Under the pieces are notes generated by a model. It saw only the letters and a list, made by a program, of their open reading frames with translations, had not been told where the DNA came from and searched no databases. The position numbers and the translations under genes were made by a program. From Trichosporon coremiiforme (Eukaryota > Basidiomycota > Tremellomycetes > Trichosporonales > Trichosporonaceae): 64,000 nt of DNA. The stretch spans positions 1,529,757 through 1,593,756 of the forward strand of contig BCJJ01000009.1 of the NCBI GenBank assembly GCA_039545355.1. Reading direction: 5' to 3'. Of this stretch, positions 21,984-33,409 are shown piece by piece (position 1 is the stretch's first letter; each line of letters begins with the position of its first letter).

Positions 21984-23862
21984 ATGGTGACCGAACTACC
22001 CTCTCTCCCAACGCACGCTACGAACGCACCTCCGGCTGACGTCGACGCTGCGGCCGTTGCATCGACCTTCGTCTCGCAGCTGTCCGCCGCCGCCGAGGCA
22101 GCACAGGCCGGGGACCGCTCAAAGCTGCAGGGCCTCCTTGCCTCACCCGGATATTGGCGTGACGTCCTCGCCTTCTCGCGCGACTTCCGCACCTTCCATG
22201 GCGTAGAGGTGGGCCAGGCAGCTGCCGAAACGTTCCCAAAGGCGCAGCCACACAACTTCAAGGTTAAGGCTCCCGAACCGTTGCTCGAGTCGCCCTTCCC
22301 CGACGTCAGCTGGGTGCGCGTGCACTTTGGCTTCGACACCACCGTCGGCGCCTGCTCCGGAATCGCGCGACTTGTGTACGAGCGCGGTCAGTGGAAGGCG
22401 TACACTCTGTACACGCTGCTCGAGGAGGTCGCCGGCCACCCGCAGCAGGTGGGGCGCAACCGCCCCCGCGGTCAACACAACGCAGCCGAGCCGTACGACG
22501 AGCGTCGCGCGCGCGAGGCCGAATTCGCCGACTCCGATCCCGATGCTCTCATCATAGGCGCAGGACACAACGGCCTAGCATGCGCGGCCGTGCTGCGCTC
22601 GTTCGGAGTGAACTCCCTCGTCGTGGACCGATTCTCGCGCGTCGGCGACAACTGGCGTAAGCGCTATGCGTCGTTGTCGCTGCACGACCCTGTCTGGACA
22701 GACCACATGCCCCTCATGCCGTACCCGCCCAACTGGCCCGTGTGGATGCAGGCGGGCAAACTCGCCAACTGGCTCGAGGCATATGCCGAAGCACAGGAGT
22801 GTAACGTCTGGCTTGAGTCTACCACCGACCCTTCGAGCACAGTGTGGCTTCCCGATGAGGGAAAGTGGCAGGTCACAGTCCTGCGCGGACCGCAACGCAT
22901 CCCTCGCACGATGAAGGTCGGGCACATCGTGATGGCGACCGGTATCGGAGGTGGCAAGGCCAAGCTGCCGCCCAAGGTTCCAGGTCAAGACGCCTGGGAG
23001 GGCACCATCGTGCACAGCAGTGCGCACGCGGGTGGGCGCCAGTGGGAGGGGAAGCGCGCTCTGGTTGTTGGCGCATGCACGAGTGGCCACGACATCAGTG
23101 TCGATCTCAGCAACTGCGGTGCGGATACTACTATGCTCCAGCGTTCTCCCACGTTCATCATGACGATCAAGAACGGCCTCCCCCTCCTCGACGGCGGGCT
23201 GTTCACCGAGGAGGTCCTCGAGACGCTGTCCATGGACGATGCGGACCGTATCGCTGACTCGCTACCTAAGCAGGTGGGGAAGCTCTTCCATCAACGCATC
23301 GTCAACCAACTTGCGGAGGTAGACAAGGATATCCTCGACGGGCTGAAGAAAGCGGGATTCCGCACTTGGAAGGGGCCCGAGGGTACTGGCTGGCTGTTCC
23401 GTGAGTGGCTAAGTATGAGGTGTTGGCTGACGGTCAGTTGCTTACGAGCGCGCTGGTGGATACTACTTCACCGCCGGCGAGAACAGCGGCTCTCAGAAGA
23501 TCATCAAGGGCGACATTAGGGTGCGCCAAGGAGAGATCGCTTCCTTCGGCCTGGGGAAGAAGGTCGTATTCAAGGATGGGTCGGAGGACGAATTCGAACT
23601 CGTGGTGTTCGCCACAGGCTACACCGGCATCCAGGATAGCACGCGCGAGGCGCTCGGAGAGCAGGTCGCCAGCCAGATGGGTAAGGTCTGGGGCCTCGAC
23701 AGCGAGCTCGAGGTGAACGGAGTCGCACGCCCTGCCGGCGTCCCCCACCTGTTCTTCACGATCGGCAACTTCATGATGTCCCGCTGGTTCTCGAGGCGTA
23801 TCGCGCTGCAGATTGTGGCTGACAGAGAGGGCAAGTGGGGTGACGAGTACAAGACAAAGTAG
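21984..23862 (+). CDS. FAD/NADPH-dependent flavin monooxygenase with N-terminal NTF2-like domain
   Basis: Two exons (21984-23400, 23438-23862; 37-nt intron) give about 613 residues. Residues ~20-165 resemble an NTF2/SnoaL-like fold (FVSQL, FRTFHG, WVRVHFGFDT). The first Rossmann motif GAGHNG (192-197) ends in the acidic VVDR strand and binds FAD; a second nucleotide site is GACTSG (363-368). FATGYTG near residue 530 is the conserved FMO/BVMO motif. The FMO fingerprint region reads WEGTIVHSSAH, a variant of FxGxxxHxxx[YFW]. Such enzymes hydroxylate or N/S-oxidise small molecules. Start chosen at 21984 for its ACCATGG context. Lies directly downstream of the MFS transporter and may be functionally linked; that is inference. 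Confidence 0.9.
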
Positions 23863-25204
23863 GAGCCACCCGATAGTTCACATGAGTCTGAAGATCAGAA
23901 GTTTGGGTCAGTACAAAGCGAAGACAAGTTCAAAGGACATGGAGAACAGGGCTCATCGGAATCGGTGCCGGAAGGTCTCAGTTTCACCGATTAGGGGGAC
24001 ACAATTTCTGCCGCGGCGTAATTGTACATGAGGTGATCAGTTATCGGCCGTGATTGCCCAGAGTTGTGCCCAGTCAGGGGATCACGCGGCATGCAAATTT
24101 GTGCTATCTCACTTCGGCTTACGTTTCTGGCTTGGCAACTTGACGTCAGCCCTTCAGATCGTGCGAGATTGCGATCGATTGCGTCGGGCAGGACCCACAC
24201 TACCATGCTCTGTCGGCGCAGTCGGCAGTGGTGAAGTTGTCGACACTGAAGCGCTGAAGCCAATGCCATCCCGAGCCCTCAGTACCCCGCTCTGCAGCGG
24301 CTCCGGACCATGGGGTGTTTTCTGTCTGTGCCTCAGACGACCGCTCCGCAAGATTCGCCGAAACCATGCTCCGGAGTCTCCGCGATCTCAGTGAGTGTCA
24401 CGGACGCGGGCTACGTCGTCAATGTCCGTGCTCCGGACCATCAACACAATCATGCATCAGCCTAACGCAGAACCATGCTCGGGTCAGTGATCCGGTCGGC
24501 CAACGGCCCAGGGTGGCGTTTCACAATCTCAGGATCCAAGCGCGCCACTCGCGGAAGGGATGATCAAGGTTTTGGACTGACTCTTCCGCCGCCAAACAGC
24601 AGCCCGCGGGTGTTAGGTTCCTCTAGGTCGCCGCTTGGGTCCGTAGCGGACAGACGATGATTCAGAGTATTTGGAAGCTTGCAGGTAGCAAATTTGCTAA
24701 TGGCCGCTGGTAGCTGGGGAGTGCCCGCCGCAACGAGCTCTGAAGTGGCGGTTTCCTTGACCAGGCGTATGGTGTTCTCTGCGAAGAAAGCATAGTATCG
24801 CTTTCACTCGAGCTGCTGTTAGCAACTACTCTTGTTAGGGGGCTTGAGCCATGCACATCGTTGTGTTAAGGTGCCAGAGCTCAGAGGGCGAGGGATGCCA
24901 CTCGACTGCGCAGACACTCGTTAAGCTCGGTTCTTACGAGAACCTGGAGGCACTGTGGTATGCTTGATTCAAACAAACTGCGAAGGTGCTGCGTGATAAA
25001 CAGTAAGCTCAAGAGTGCGCAGACATCAGATAAGAAGGATTTCTGCAGCAGAGGACGATGGCTCTAGAGCGCTGATGGCATGCGGGTGAAAAGTCTATCT
25101 AAATGTCCATCATACGAAATGAGTGTCGTACAGCCTGTACTCTGATTATACTCGATAATGTCCGTCTATCAGGTGCGCTGACAAGCGCCAGTGTTGGGAT
25201 GCGC
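23863..25204. other. Intergenic, convergent 3' flanks
   Basis: 1.3 kb between the convergent monooxygenase and CPL1-type genes. GCTCCGGACC occurs twice (about 24299 and 24429) and is the same word seen upstream of the MFS gene near 19196. No coding exon, tRNA or transposon feature recognised. Confidence 0.4.
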
Positions 25205-26122
25205 TTAAACGAAGCACTTGCCGCCGATGCACTGGGCGTTGGGGCCAAGAGTGGCAGTGCAGTCGACACCGACGGTGGCGTTGCCCTGGGCGGCGAACGA
25301 GCCGTGGAGGCATCCACCGCAACGCTGAGCCTCGTTCTGGGTGTCGGTGCACTCAAAGTGGGTCTGGTCCTCGGCGGAGATGTAGCAGTTCTCCCAGCCG
25401 AGCTGGTTGCAGGTGGCGGCGGACTCCTCGTAGGCGACGGCGGGGTCGATGGTCTCACGCTTGCGGAGGCCAGAGGGAGCGGGGCCGCCGGTGCCGGTGG
25501 TGTAGATGTAGAAGGTGTTCTGGTCACAGCCGCCAATGCCAGAAGCCTGAGTGGGGTCGGAAAAGCAGTTCCAAGACGAGCAGATACCGATGTTCGAGGG
25601 GTGGGTGACCATGTACTGAGAGCCAGAGCAGCCGCGGCGGAAGATGTCACAGATGAACCACTCCTTGAAGATGAGCTTGTCGCGGACCGAGGAGAACGAG
25701 GCGCCGCGAGTCGAGAGACCCTGGGCGCAACCCTTGAACTGGTACTTGGTGCGGAGCATACGGACGTCCCAGTAGGCACCGGGGCACTGGTTCGGGAGGC
25801 CGTGAGCATAGCCGTCCTTCTTGAGGTTGATGAAGATATAAGCCTGAGGAGACGAGATCGAGCAGCGGCACTGGCCACCACGGAAGTACGAGAAGCCCTT
25901 GCCCTTGGACTGCATGCAGAGGTCGGCGCACTCGTCACCATTCAGAGCCTGGAACTTCTTGCCGAAGTGAGTGCCCCAGGTGGAGCAGTCGTTGTAACAA
26001 CCGATGAAGGCCTGGTTGTTGCCGTCGCTGGGAAGCAGAGTACGCTTCTGGAGACTGTTGGCGGCATCGGTGGCGGGGAGGAAGGCCGCGAGGGCGGTGA
26101 TGAAGAGGGATCCGAGCAGCAT
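25205..26122 (-). CDS. Secreted Cys-rich protein, CPL1/WSC-like
   Basis: Intronless, 305 residues. A signal peptide (residues 1-20, LLGSLFITALAAFLPATDA) is followed by a WSC-like Cys module: FIGCYNDCSTWG, ECADLCMQSKGKGFSYF and GGQCRCS at ~38-92. A further Cys-rich central part and a C-terminal module (~235-305) with CNQLGWENCYI, CGGCLHG and QCIGGKCFV resemble the CPL1-like domain of Tremellomycete secreted proteins. CPL1 of Cryptococcus is a capsule-associated secreted protein; a cell-wall or extracellular polysaccharide role here is inference. No GPI signal or C-terminal TM is seen. A TATA box lies 91 bases upstream, suggesting regulated or strong expression. Confidence 0.85.
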   Translation of the reverse strand: MLLGSLFITALAAFLPATDAANSLQKRTLLPSDGNNQAFIGCYNDCSTWGTHFGKKFQALNGDECADLCMQSKGKGFSYFRGGQCRCSISSPQAYIFINLKKDGYAHGLPNQCPGAYWDVRMLRTKYQFKGCAQGLSTRGASFSSVRDKLIFKEWFICDIFRRGCSGSQYMVTHPSNIGICSSWNCFSDPTQASGIGGCDQNTFYIYTTGTGGPAPSGLRKRETIDPAVAYEESAATCNQLGWENCYISAEDQTHFECTDTQNEAQRCGGCLHGSFAAQGNATVGVDCTATLGPNAQCIGGKCFV

Positions 26123-26212
26123 TTTGAGCCGTGCGGGAGATTACAAGAGGAGGGGAGGGAGTAGAGAGAGTAGAGAGGTAGGTTGAGCAATTTCCACAGC
26201 TTCGACCTCTTC

Positions 26213-26219
26213 TTTTATA
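26213..26219 (-). promoter_or_regulatory. TATA box of CPL1-like gene
   Basis: TATAAAA on the minus strand, about 91 bases upstream of the ATG at 26122, with a CT-rich leader between. Canonical sequence and spacing. Confidence 0.7.
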
Positions 26220-28278
26220 ACAGTCTATTCGCTTTCATCGAGTGAGAGGCTTCTCTGCTCTGCGTCCCCGTAGGAGGTAGTCCCCGACACCGCGCAGGGC
26301 CGTGCCCCGACGGCAGGTCTGCCACTTAACGAGATGCCGCCAGGCATACCCTAGGAACGTGACTAGGATATCGAGCGGACCACACGGGCAGTGGTAGGGA
26401 GCGGAAGGTGCTGAAACCATGAGCGAGTGCTTGGCATGCAGGTCAAGCGTCACGCTGATTTGCTCTCAGACCTTCAGCTACGGGCATGATGGCTCGTAAG
26501 CTGGCCGTAGGACTGCTGAGTGGCTTGCAAGGCTGCCGTGGTAACAATCTACGTCCCTCGCCGAGTCTTGCGGGTGGACACAAGTTCCGCTGCCGTATGA
26601 CGCTCCCGTGCACCTGGCCCAGGGTCGAGGTTGATCCTGAAGCTCTTATCGCAATTCAGCAGCAATGCTGACCATTCTCAAGCAATTCAGGTGAGCAGAA
26701 ACATGCTTGCCCGGTACCCTGTGCGATATGCCAGCCAGCATGTGCATGTCCTGCATGGTCCAGCATGGCCAGCATGCTGACTCGTGTTCGCCCTGAAGAT
26801 CGAAACGAGTGTGTCGCGTCCAGCTCTCCTGGAGGGATCCCTCCCCGGCATGACGTACCAGCTCGCGAACGCTGTCTCACCGCGGTACCGGGATTGTCGG
26901 AGGACTAGCGCGTTCACGGTGCACGGCCGCCGGATCAGCTGGCCTCGGTGGGCAGACACCTGCTCAGCCCATGCCGGCAGAATGCGCACGCCTGTCCGTC
27001 CCCGTCTCCTCACCTAAACGGCAACAAGCATAACACCCTAAAAGTTCGTACTCTCTGTGGAGCTTTACATGTAGAAGCGGCGCTCGGTGAGTGTGCGTGT
27101 TGCGACAAGGACAGAATAGACGGCTACTGGCAGCGGAAGGCTAATGTTCTTCCCTCTATCGGTCATGAGGGTGAACTCTAATGCACCGCTCACTCGCCGG
27201 AGCTGCGATAGACCAGAACTCTAATACGCTGGCTGGGGTACGGCCGAACGCTAAGCACTCCCACGAGAGAGCCTTTTGCCTGCATCCCCAATCAGATAGT
27301 CAGCAATCTCAGACAAGCCGTTCACATTAGAGTTTGTTCTGACAGCATTCCAGTGCCCGTCGTGCCCGGAAATGGCCCGCGAGCGTCGGCAACTCGGCCC
27401 TCTGGCGGAGACACTGACGGCAGACAGAGACAAGGTTCCGGACAAGTATGGAAACAACACCGTTTGACTTAAAACGTCCTGGCTGCCGTAAACGCCTCGT
27501 CGGCCACTCTGAGAGCGGCCACTTCGAATCCAGCTGGGGTGACTTTCTGGTGAGCATGACGAGAGATGATGTGCGTATGCGTGCGGCTTGCGGCAAGGGA
27601 CGGAGGGGCTGCAGGCAGATGTGACTCCCTCATACCTCTCAGGGCGCCGGAACAACGACTGTTCCTGAGCTGCTGTTTGAGAATGGGTGAGCGCAAATCA
27701 ACGGACATGCTGTCTTCTTTCCGCTCTCGAGACGTCCTCACGTCCTCAGGTCCCGACTGTCTGCTCTCAGCAGTGCAGCTCCTATGGCGGATGGGGAGAT
27801 GTCTGGAGACGGACGACCCAAGACAAGGTTCTACCTGTCTGTATCCGACATATCCGACAATTCATGTGGTTGCACCCGGGTCATCGCCGATCCTCTGTTC
27901 TCCTCTCTGCCAAGGACATACGTCTGCACGCGTTGGAGAGCTCGGGCAGCCACACTCGTGCTTCGGGCGCCGGAGCGTGTCATGGGGTACTTGTAGTCGT
28001 TGTTGCTTATTGCGGACCAATTCACGAGAACCTCAACGTCACACGCGCATGTTGACGGCTCTTCCAAGTCTCGAGTGTTGTCATTCGACCCCTCGCACAA
28101 GTCTCATGTGGGCCTCGTGTGCCTCTGTGTTCATTTCGGCATGAATCGCATTGGGCATGCACCCCTCTTCTCCGCCTGGATACCAGGGCTATCATCTCGA
28201 GCCCCAAATCTCCGAGCCCCAGCAACCGCCGTGCAACCAAGCAGGACATGCAGGATACTGGATATCCATCAGAACATT
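26220..28278. other. Intergenic, CPL1-like to DUF7704-like gene
   Basis: 2.1 kb with no convincing exon on either strand. AGCATGC/CAGCATGG words cluster at 26740-26780. Open frames are short and mutually overlapping. Nothing recognisable as a mobile element. Confidence 0.4.
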
Positions 28279-29772
28279 CTACTCATCCTTCCGAAGCCTG
28301 CGCCTGGTGGAGCGGCGCGGCGTCTGGACGTCTGCCTCGCGGATCTCCGTCACGACGGTGTCCTCTGCGATCTCGCCCAGAGACTCCGGGGTCTCGCGTC
28401 CGATGCCGAGGAAGTAGAGGATGCTGGCACCGTGAGCTTGTGCGCCTTAAGCGTTGCACATGGAATGCTTATTTGCTAGAAGCTGACCGAAGGCAGTGCT
28501 TGGCCGAGCTTGGGTCGAACTTGACTCAAGCTTGAGCTTGTCACCTCACCGGCCGGAAGCCCAGATGACACAGGCGGGCAGTTACCGACTGCCATCCAGC
28601 GGCTGCCCGCGGAAGACGGCGGTGCAACCTTGTCACCTCCCCTCCTCCCGGAAACTCCGGGACATCAGTACGGCATCGCCGGCCGCGCGTCGGCTTCTCT
28701 TTAACCTTTACGCAGCCCGGCACCCGTCCCCTGACCAGTGTCTGGTGTCTGTTCCAGCAAACTTTGAGTGACTCACCGCATAGTGAAGAGCATCGCTGTG
28801 ATGGACGCATTCCCGTGCATAAGCTGCGTCCAGCGGTCCGGGTGCGTCACCAGGCCACCGGGGAGCGGCCATAGAGTGAGGAAGATGCTGCCGTGAGTTC
28901 AGTCTTCTCTCAACATCGAAGTACTACCGTGACCGCACTCACTGGGTCACATCGGCCACGGCAAGCGGAATCAAGAGGCCCTTCACGAGCCGCTCCTGCA
29001 GCGCGGGCGCCTGCTGCTTGAAGATCGGGAAGAGGGAGAGCGAGATAAGCGCGAGCACGAGGAAGCCTGGGGTTAGCGCTGCTGGTTCGGCATCGCGGGG
29101 CTATGTCGACGTTGCGTTCAACGTTTCCAACTTGTCTCAAACTGATTCCAGCGCCCGGCTCAGTTGATGCATCGCCTTCTGTTCGGCCACGCTGATCCAC
29201 GCGCCCATCTCATATCCCCCGCCGATTTCCGCAAACTTCACACTTGCAGCTCACGACAGAGGAAGAGCAGCTCCTCTACCCCCATCTGCACTCCCTCCAC
29301 TGACAGCACGATACTCACAAGATCCCAGACATCCAACTAGCATCTGTCCACGTAAAGTTCCGCCAATGTGCGAAGTGAACGGCTCCTCGCTCGTTGGCAG
29401 CAGATCGGCCGCATAAGTCTTGGGCCGGAAGATGGCGTACGCCGCGCCGGCGAGGGCGAGGGCCTGGCTGTCAGCTGTGACTCTCTGGCGTCCAGCCTCC
29501 TCCAGGGAACCTCGGACCGATCCAGGCAGCTACTTTGCTGGTCCGATGGATGCCGGAGCTGCAGGCACTTTCGGGAGCTTCCTGCGATCATGGATGGCGC
29601 GGATGGGAGCTGGGAGACCGCATTTCCGCCAGCCATTGCCCGTCCGTCCGACATCCGGAAGCTACAGCCCTTCCTCTGTGCCACACTCCGCCGAATTGCT
29701 ACTCACAGGCTCGACCAGCCAGAAGAAGTAGAAGTAAGCCGCGGGCAAGCAGTCGGTATCACCCAGAGCCAT
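28279..29772 (-). CDS. Small multi-pass membrane protein (DUF7704-like)
   Basis: Assembled from five short exons on the minus strand: 29707-29772, 29319-29463, 28943-29066, 28777-28887, 28279-28423; about 196 residues, all junctions GT-AG and in phase. Exon 1 ends in AAYFYFFWLVEP, exon 2 carries ALALAGAAYAIF and RGQMLVGCLGS, exon 3 FLVLALISLSLFPIF, exon 4 IFLTLWPLPGG, and exon 5 ILYFLGIGRE then a basic tail RRSTRRRLRKDE. Four hydrophobic segments with this spacing, and the opening aromatic-rich helix ending in EP, resemble fungal DUF7704 proteins of unknown function. Branch sites are CTGAC or CTAAC, except before exon 5 where only GCTCAC is seen, so that acceptor is the least certain. A function cannot be assigned. 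Confidence 0.75.
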
Positions 29773-31397
29773 CTTTGCTTGATTATCTCCCTTTGCTTGT
29801 CGTGGAAGAGAAAGAAAATAGTCGAGAACGTCGAGAACGTCGAGAACCGTCGCTGTGAGAAACCACTTTCAAATGACCGAGGAGATGAGTATTTATTTGT
29901 TTACGTCGTCCGGTCCTGTCGTCCTTCCACTCTCGCCGTCCTCGCCCGTCGCTCGACGTACGGTGACGTCGCGAGGGCGGTAAGAGCCGTACGAGCCCCG
30001 CGCGCCCCAGGGGTGCCTGGGAACTTTGGGCTTGGACGCCGATCACGTGCAGTCTACCTCGACGACGAGACCACCTTACGTAACGTAAGGTGAATGGAAG
30101 AAAGGCACGTGGGCTACGCGTCCCCTCCCTACCCCGCACTCGTGAACAGAGCCTGTTGGGTAAATCTCAATTGATTGGTCGTGTGCGAGACATCAAGACG
30201 CGCTCGGACTGTAGATATTCGAACGACTGCACGGTCGCACTATGGTTTCGAACGGGACGGGAAGTCGAGGAGGAGAAGACTTTTCGAATGAGTGCACAGG
30301 ACGTGCGAGCGAGCCTGAGTGTCCCGAGAGCGCCGGGTGGAGCGGGCACAAGCGAAGCAACCAGCCACCGGCTCCCAGCTCCCGAGCCCCGATCATTGTG
30401 TGCGTCAGAACCAAACAAGGATAACGTTGGAATGGACACAGCATGACCTGTGTTCTCAACGATAGATGTGTCTCGTTGATGAGCAAAACAGCTTAGCCAA
30501 CCAGCGATCAGCCACGCCCGGTGCGTTCTCCACCAACGGCCGCGCCGCTGGATGGAGAATCAAGGACGCCACAAGCCACCCTTTGTCGTCGAGCTCGGTG
30601 GCGTCGCGGCTGCGGCCGGCATACATCGGCATCTGCGTGCGGCACCGGCAGCATGCAGTACATGCAGCAGGAAGCGCAATGCATGACATTACTTTGTGGG
30701 CGGTTTAGACCGTAGCGTAAGCTCCTGACACCTGGACCCCTGTGACCAGATCGCGAACGGTGAACGACCAACAAGACACTGCCAACGCAGATAGTGCCAG
30801 GGAATGGGGTCTCGAGCGCCCCGCACTTTGCTCGCGCGTCTCGGCCACCTCCGGCGACCATGGCGCACAGTGCGCACCCCCATCCCTTTGATCCAAGATT
30901 TCGAATTTGAAGCCCAAGCAAGTCATCGAGTCAGCCCTTCCTTTTGGTCAGTCTTGTCAGTGTAGCCGGGATGACGACTGGCTACAGCCAGCATAGTCCC
31001 CTTCTGCTGATCCGTGCTTGCTCCTAAACTTCGCGCTAGCTCGAAGGAAGGTTCGCCGGTCGCCGCAGGGTTTTGCTAGTGTTCGGCGAGCGCGCCGGCA
31101 GCAAGCTCCGAGCCGACCGGAGTGGCGAGTCTATTATGGAAACAGTGCATGACAGTGGGTAAGCTTTTGTACAAGGCCGATGGTGCTGGCCGGGTGAGGT
31201 TCGTAAAGATATTGACACAGTTGTAGTGTAAAAGAGGCGGGAAGAACTTGATGCGATGGAGTGCAAAGGTGAAGGTTCGTGTCGTCACACGACCAGGGGT
31301 TGTTGGTGAGGGGGCTGGCAAATTTGCAGTTTGCAGTGGGTTTTGAGGTGTCTCAACGTTGCAACGAGCGTTGAGCAAGCACGATGCCGAATCATGC
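29773..31397. other. Intergenic, divergent/upstream region
   Basis: 1.6 kb. Holds the promoter of the five-exon membrane-protein gene at its left (including a 9-bp GAGAACGTC repeat, three copies at 29821-29847) and the 3' flank of the small mitochondrial-type gene at its right. No coding exon recognised. Confidence 0.4.
29821..29847. repeat. 9-bp tandem repeat, three copies
   Basis: GTCGAGAAC repeated three times head to tail, about 50-75 bases upstream of the start codon of the minus-strand membrane-protein gene, so inside its leader or core promoter. Confidence 0.8.
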
Positions 31398-31772
31398 TTA
31401 GGTGAAGAGGCGCGCGGCCTTGTCTCCGAGCGAGGAGCGGTACGCGTCCACGGCGGCGGGGGCGGTCATGTCGGGCTGCTTGGCGGCGCGGGAGATTTTG
31501 CGCAGTTCAGCGAGCGCGGCCTCGGGGGTGAGGTCGTCACCCTCGCTTGGCGGGGGAAGGGTCGCCTTCAGCAGCTCCTCGAGGTGGGAGTCCTCGTCGT
31601 TCTCGGGGAGAGAGGCAGCGGCGGCGGCGACGGGGTGGGTGCGGCACAGCTTGCCCGGAGGCATGCAAAGTGCACGCGCTCCGAGAGGGGTCGCGGGGAT
31701 CACGGGGTTGACATGACGATGGAGGCTGGCTGTGCGGGTGTGACGGATGAGGCGTGCGGTTCCGATAGGCAT
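31398..31772 (-). CDS. Small hypothetical protein with possible mitochondrial presequence
   Basis: Single exon, 124 residues from the ATG at 31772. The first ~45 residues hold Arg/His/Thr/Ser without acidic residues (GTARLIRHTRTASLHRH), as in a mitochondrial targeting peptide. After an LCMPPGKLC segment comes an acidic then helical C-terminal half (HLEELLKATLPPP, PEAALAELRKISRAAK). No family recognised. Codon choice is G/C-ending throughout as in neighbouring real genes, which supports coding status. The open frame continues upstream without an ATG, so a spliced upstream exon is possible. Confidence 0.55.
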   Translation of the reverse strand: MPIGTARLIRHTRTASLHRHVNPVIPATPLGARALCMPPGKLCRTHPVAAAAASLPENDEDSHLEELLKATLPPPSEGDDLTPEAALAELRKISRAAKQPDMTAPAAVDAYRSSLGDKAARLFT

Positions 31773-32831
31773 TCTCTTGTTGGATGTGGTAGATGTCGCG
31801 AGTAAGTTTTCAGAGTGGTGAGTGATGGATGGATTCGCGAGTGGTAAGTTGGACGAGTCGAGAAGTATGGTTGTCAAGACGAGATGGATGCCCACTGTCT
31901 TTTGCTTGGGAGGCGTCGCACTTGGCCGGCGTTCAGAAGCGTAGGCAGGGCACTGTGCGAGATTTTTCGGTGTGGGGCCCGAGACTTTGAACCGGGGAAG
32001 CGTGTCATGGGCGGGGCAAGCAGGCAGTTGTCGGCTTTGTGATTGGCTGCCTCAGCTCCACAGTCGTCTATCCTGCATTTTCCTCGGCAAACACCCACTG
32101 AACGCCGCAGCATCCCTGTCCACCGTGGGAGCCTCTCCTCCACTTTCCCGTCTATCCCGGCAAATGCCCGTCCACGGATCGGGCATTGTGCACGTGACCT
32201 GGGCCTGGCCAAGCATCAGCAATGACGTTGGGTGGCCATTAAGATACCGATGGCCCGCAACCTCCGCACTCTGTACTTCTTACTCGATATCCCCTCACAG
32301 CGTGACATCACACACGACAACCGTCGATCATTACGTGACACACACCTCCGGACCCGACCGCTTGTCTGTGGCGGTGTGTCTCTGAATGCTGCAGCGGGTG
32401 AACGACCCACTCCTGAGCGTCGTGTTCTGAGGAATGCCTCTCTTGCTTCCGAACGAGCGCTCGGGAGACCCGGCACACTTCATCGGTCCAGGATCCAGGA
32501 CCGGGGCAAAGTGGCACCGTGCCATTCTATCTACTCATGAATGGCACATTACCCCCACTCGATCGTTACCGACAGCCGCGACTGCCGCGATACGGCTCTT
32601 CGTCGCTCTAGAGCCCGGGTCCGAGAACGCTCCCAACCTTCCCAACCTCGCTCAGCTGACCATGACTTGCTCCTGAAGTACTCATATCTCTGTCACAACA
32701 GGCGTCACGTTTGCGTCTGTCTCGGTTGCAATCCTGTGCAGACTGTCTTGGCGCTCGGAGCGCCTGACACATATATAAAGCGCTGTCTCGAGGAAGGATG
32801 TTGGCACAAGTCTGTCTGCAGCACAGTAAAC
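31773..32831. other. Divergent intergenic region
   Basis: 1.06 kb between the divergent small mitochondrial-type gene and the lectin gene. The right end carries the lectin TATA box. No exon or repeat seen. Confidence 0.45.
32772..32779 (+). promoter_or_regulatory. TATA box of lectin gene
   Basis: TATATAAA (in ACATATATAAAGCG), 53-60 bases upstream of the ATG at 32832. Canonical sequence and spacing. Confidence 0.75.
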
Positions 32832-33409
32832 ATGCGCTTCTTCCTCACACTCATCTCAACTCTGTTCCTTCTTCTCGGCGTCCACGCCGGTCGTTTCCAG
32901 TGGCCCTCTGGACCCGAGAATGGCGGCTACCTGGGGGTACCTCACGGCGGGTCCGGCACAAACGCTCAAAATGGCTCGCAGGTTTATGCGTGAGTAGACA
33001 CATGGGCAAAGCTGACAACAGCACCGGGCCAGACTCACGCTACACCGATAGGTACATCACCAGCGGTTGGTTCATTGAGGGTGAACATATCCGAATGTGG
33101 TCGCACGGCAAGCTTTGTCTGGATGCCGGATGGGGTGAGTCTCCAGCTGTACTTCCTTCCAAGCGCAATGGCTGACGCCCAGACGCGGGTTACGGCACAA
33201 TCCTCAAGATCTGGAAGTGCTTCGACAACCACCCTCCCCAGCGCTTCAAGTACGAGAATGAGCGCATCATTCACATCCCGACTGGCTTCTGCGTCGATGT
33301 CAAGGACGGTGACCGCCAGAACCTCCAGCTCTGGAAGTGCTTCGACGGGAACACGAACCAGAGGTGGCGCGCCTCCGGGAGTTTCACACCGCCCGCGTTG
33401 AGCACTTGA
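32832..33409 (+). CDS. Secreted ricin-B-type (beta-trefoil) lectin domain protein
   Basis: Three exons (32832-32989, 33052-33134, 33183-33409) give about 155 residues. A signal peptide (RFFLTLISTLFLLLGVHA) precedes a beta-trefoil sequence with the recurrent motif LKIWKCFDNHPPQRF then LQLWKCFDGNTNQRW, the latter with a canonical QxW. GKLCLDAGW and GFCVDVKDG are the matching CLD/CVD strands. Such domains bind galactose-type or other glycans. Only about one trefoil's worth of sequence is present and there is no catalytic domain, so it is a free small lectin. It could act in self- or host-glycan binding; the ligand is not predictable. Confidence 0.85.

Noticed and set aside
23401..23437. Frameshift in the flavin monooxygenase near 23400
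   Set aside because: A 37-nt GTGAGT...GGTCAG intron explains the frame change and restores the continuous FMO sequence.
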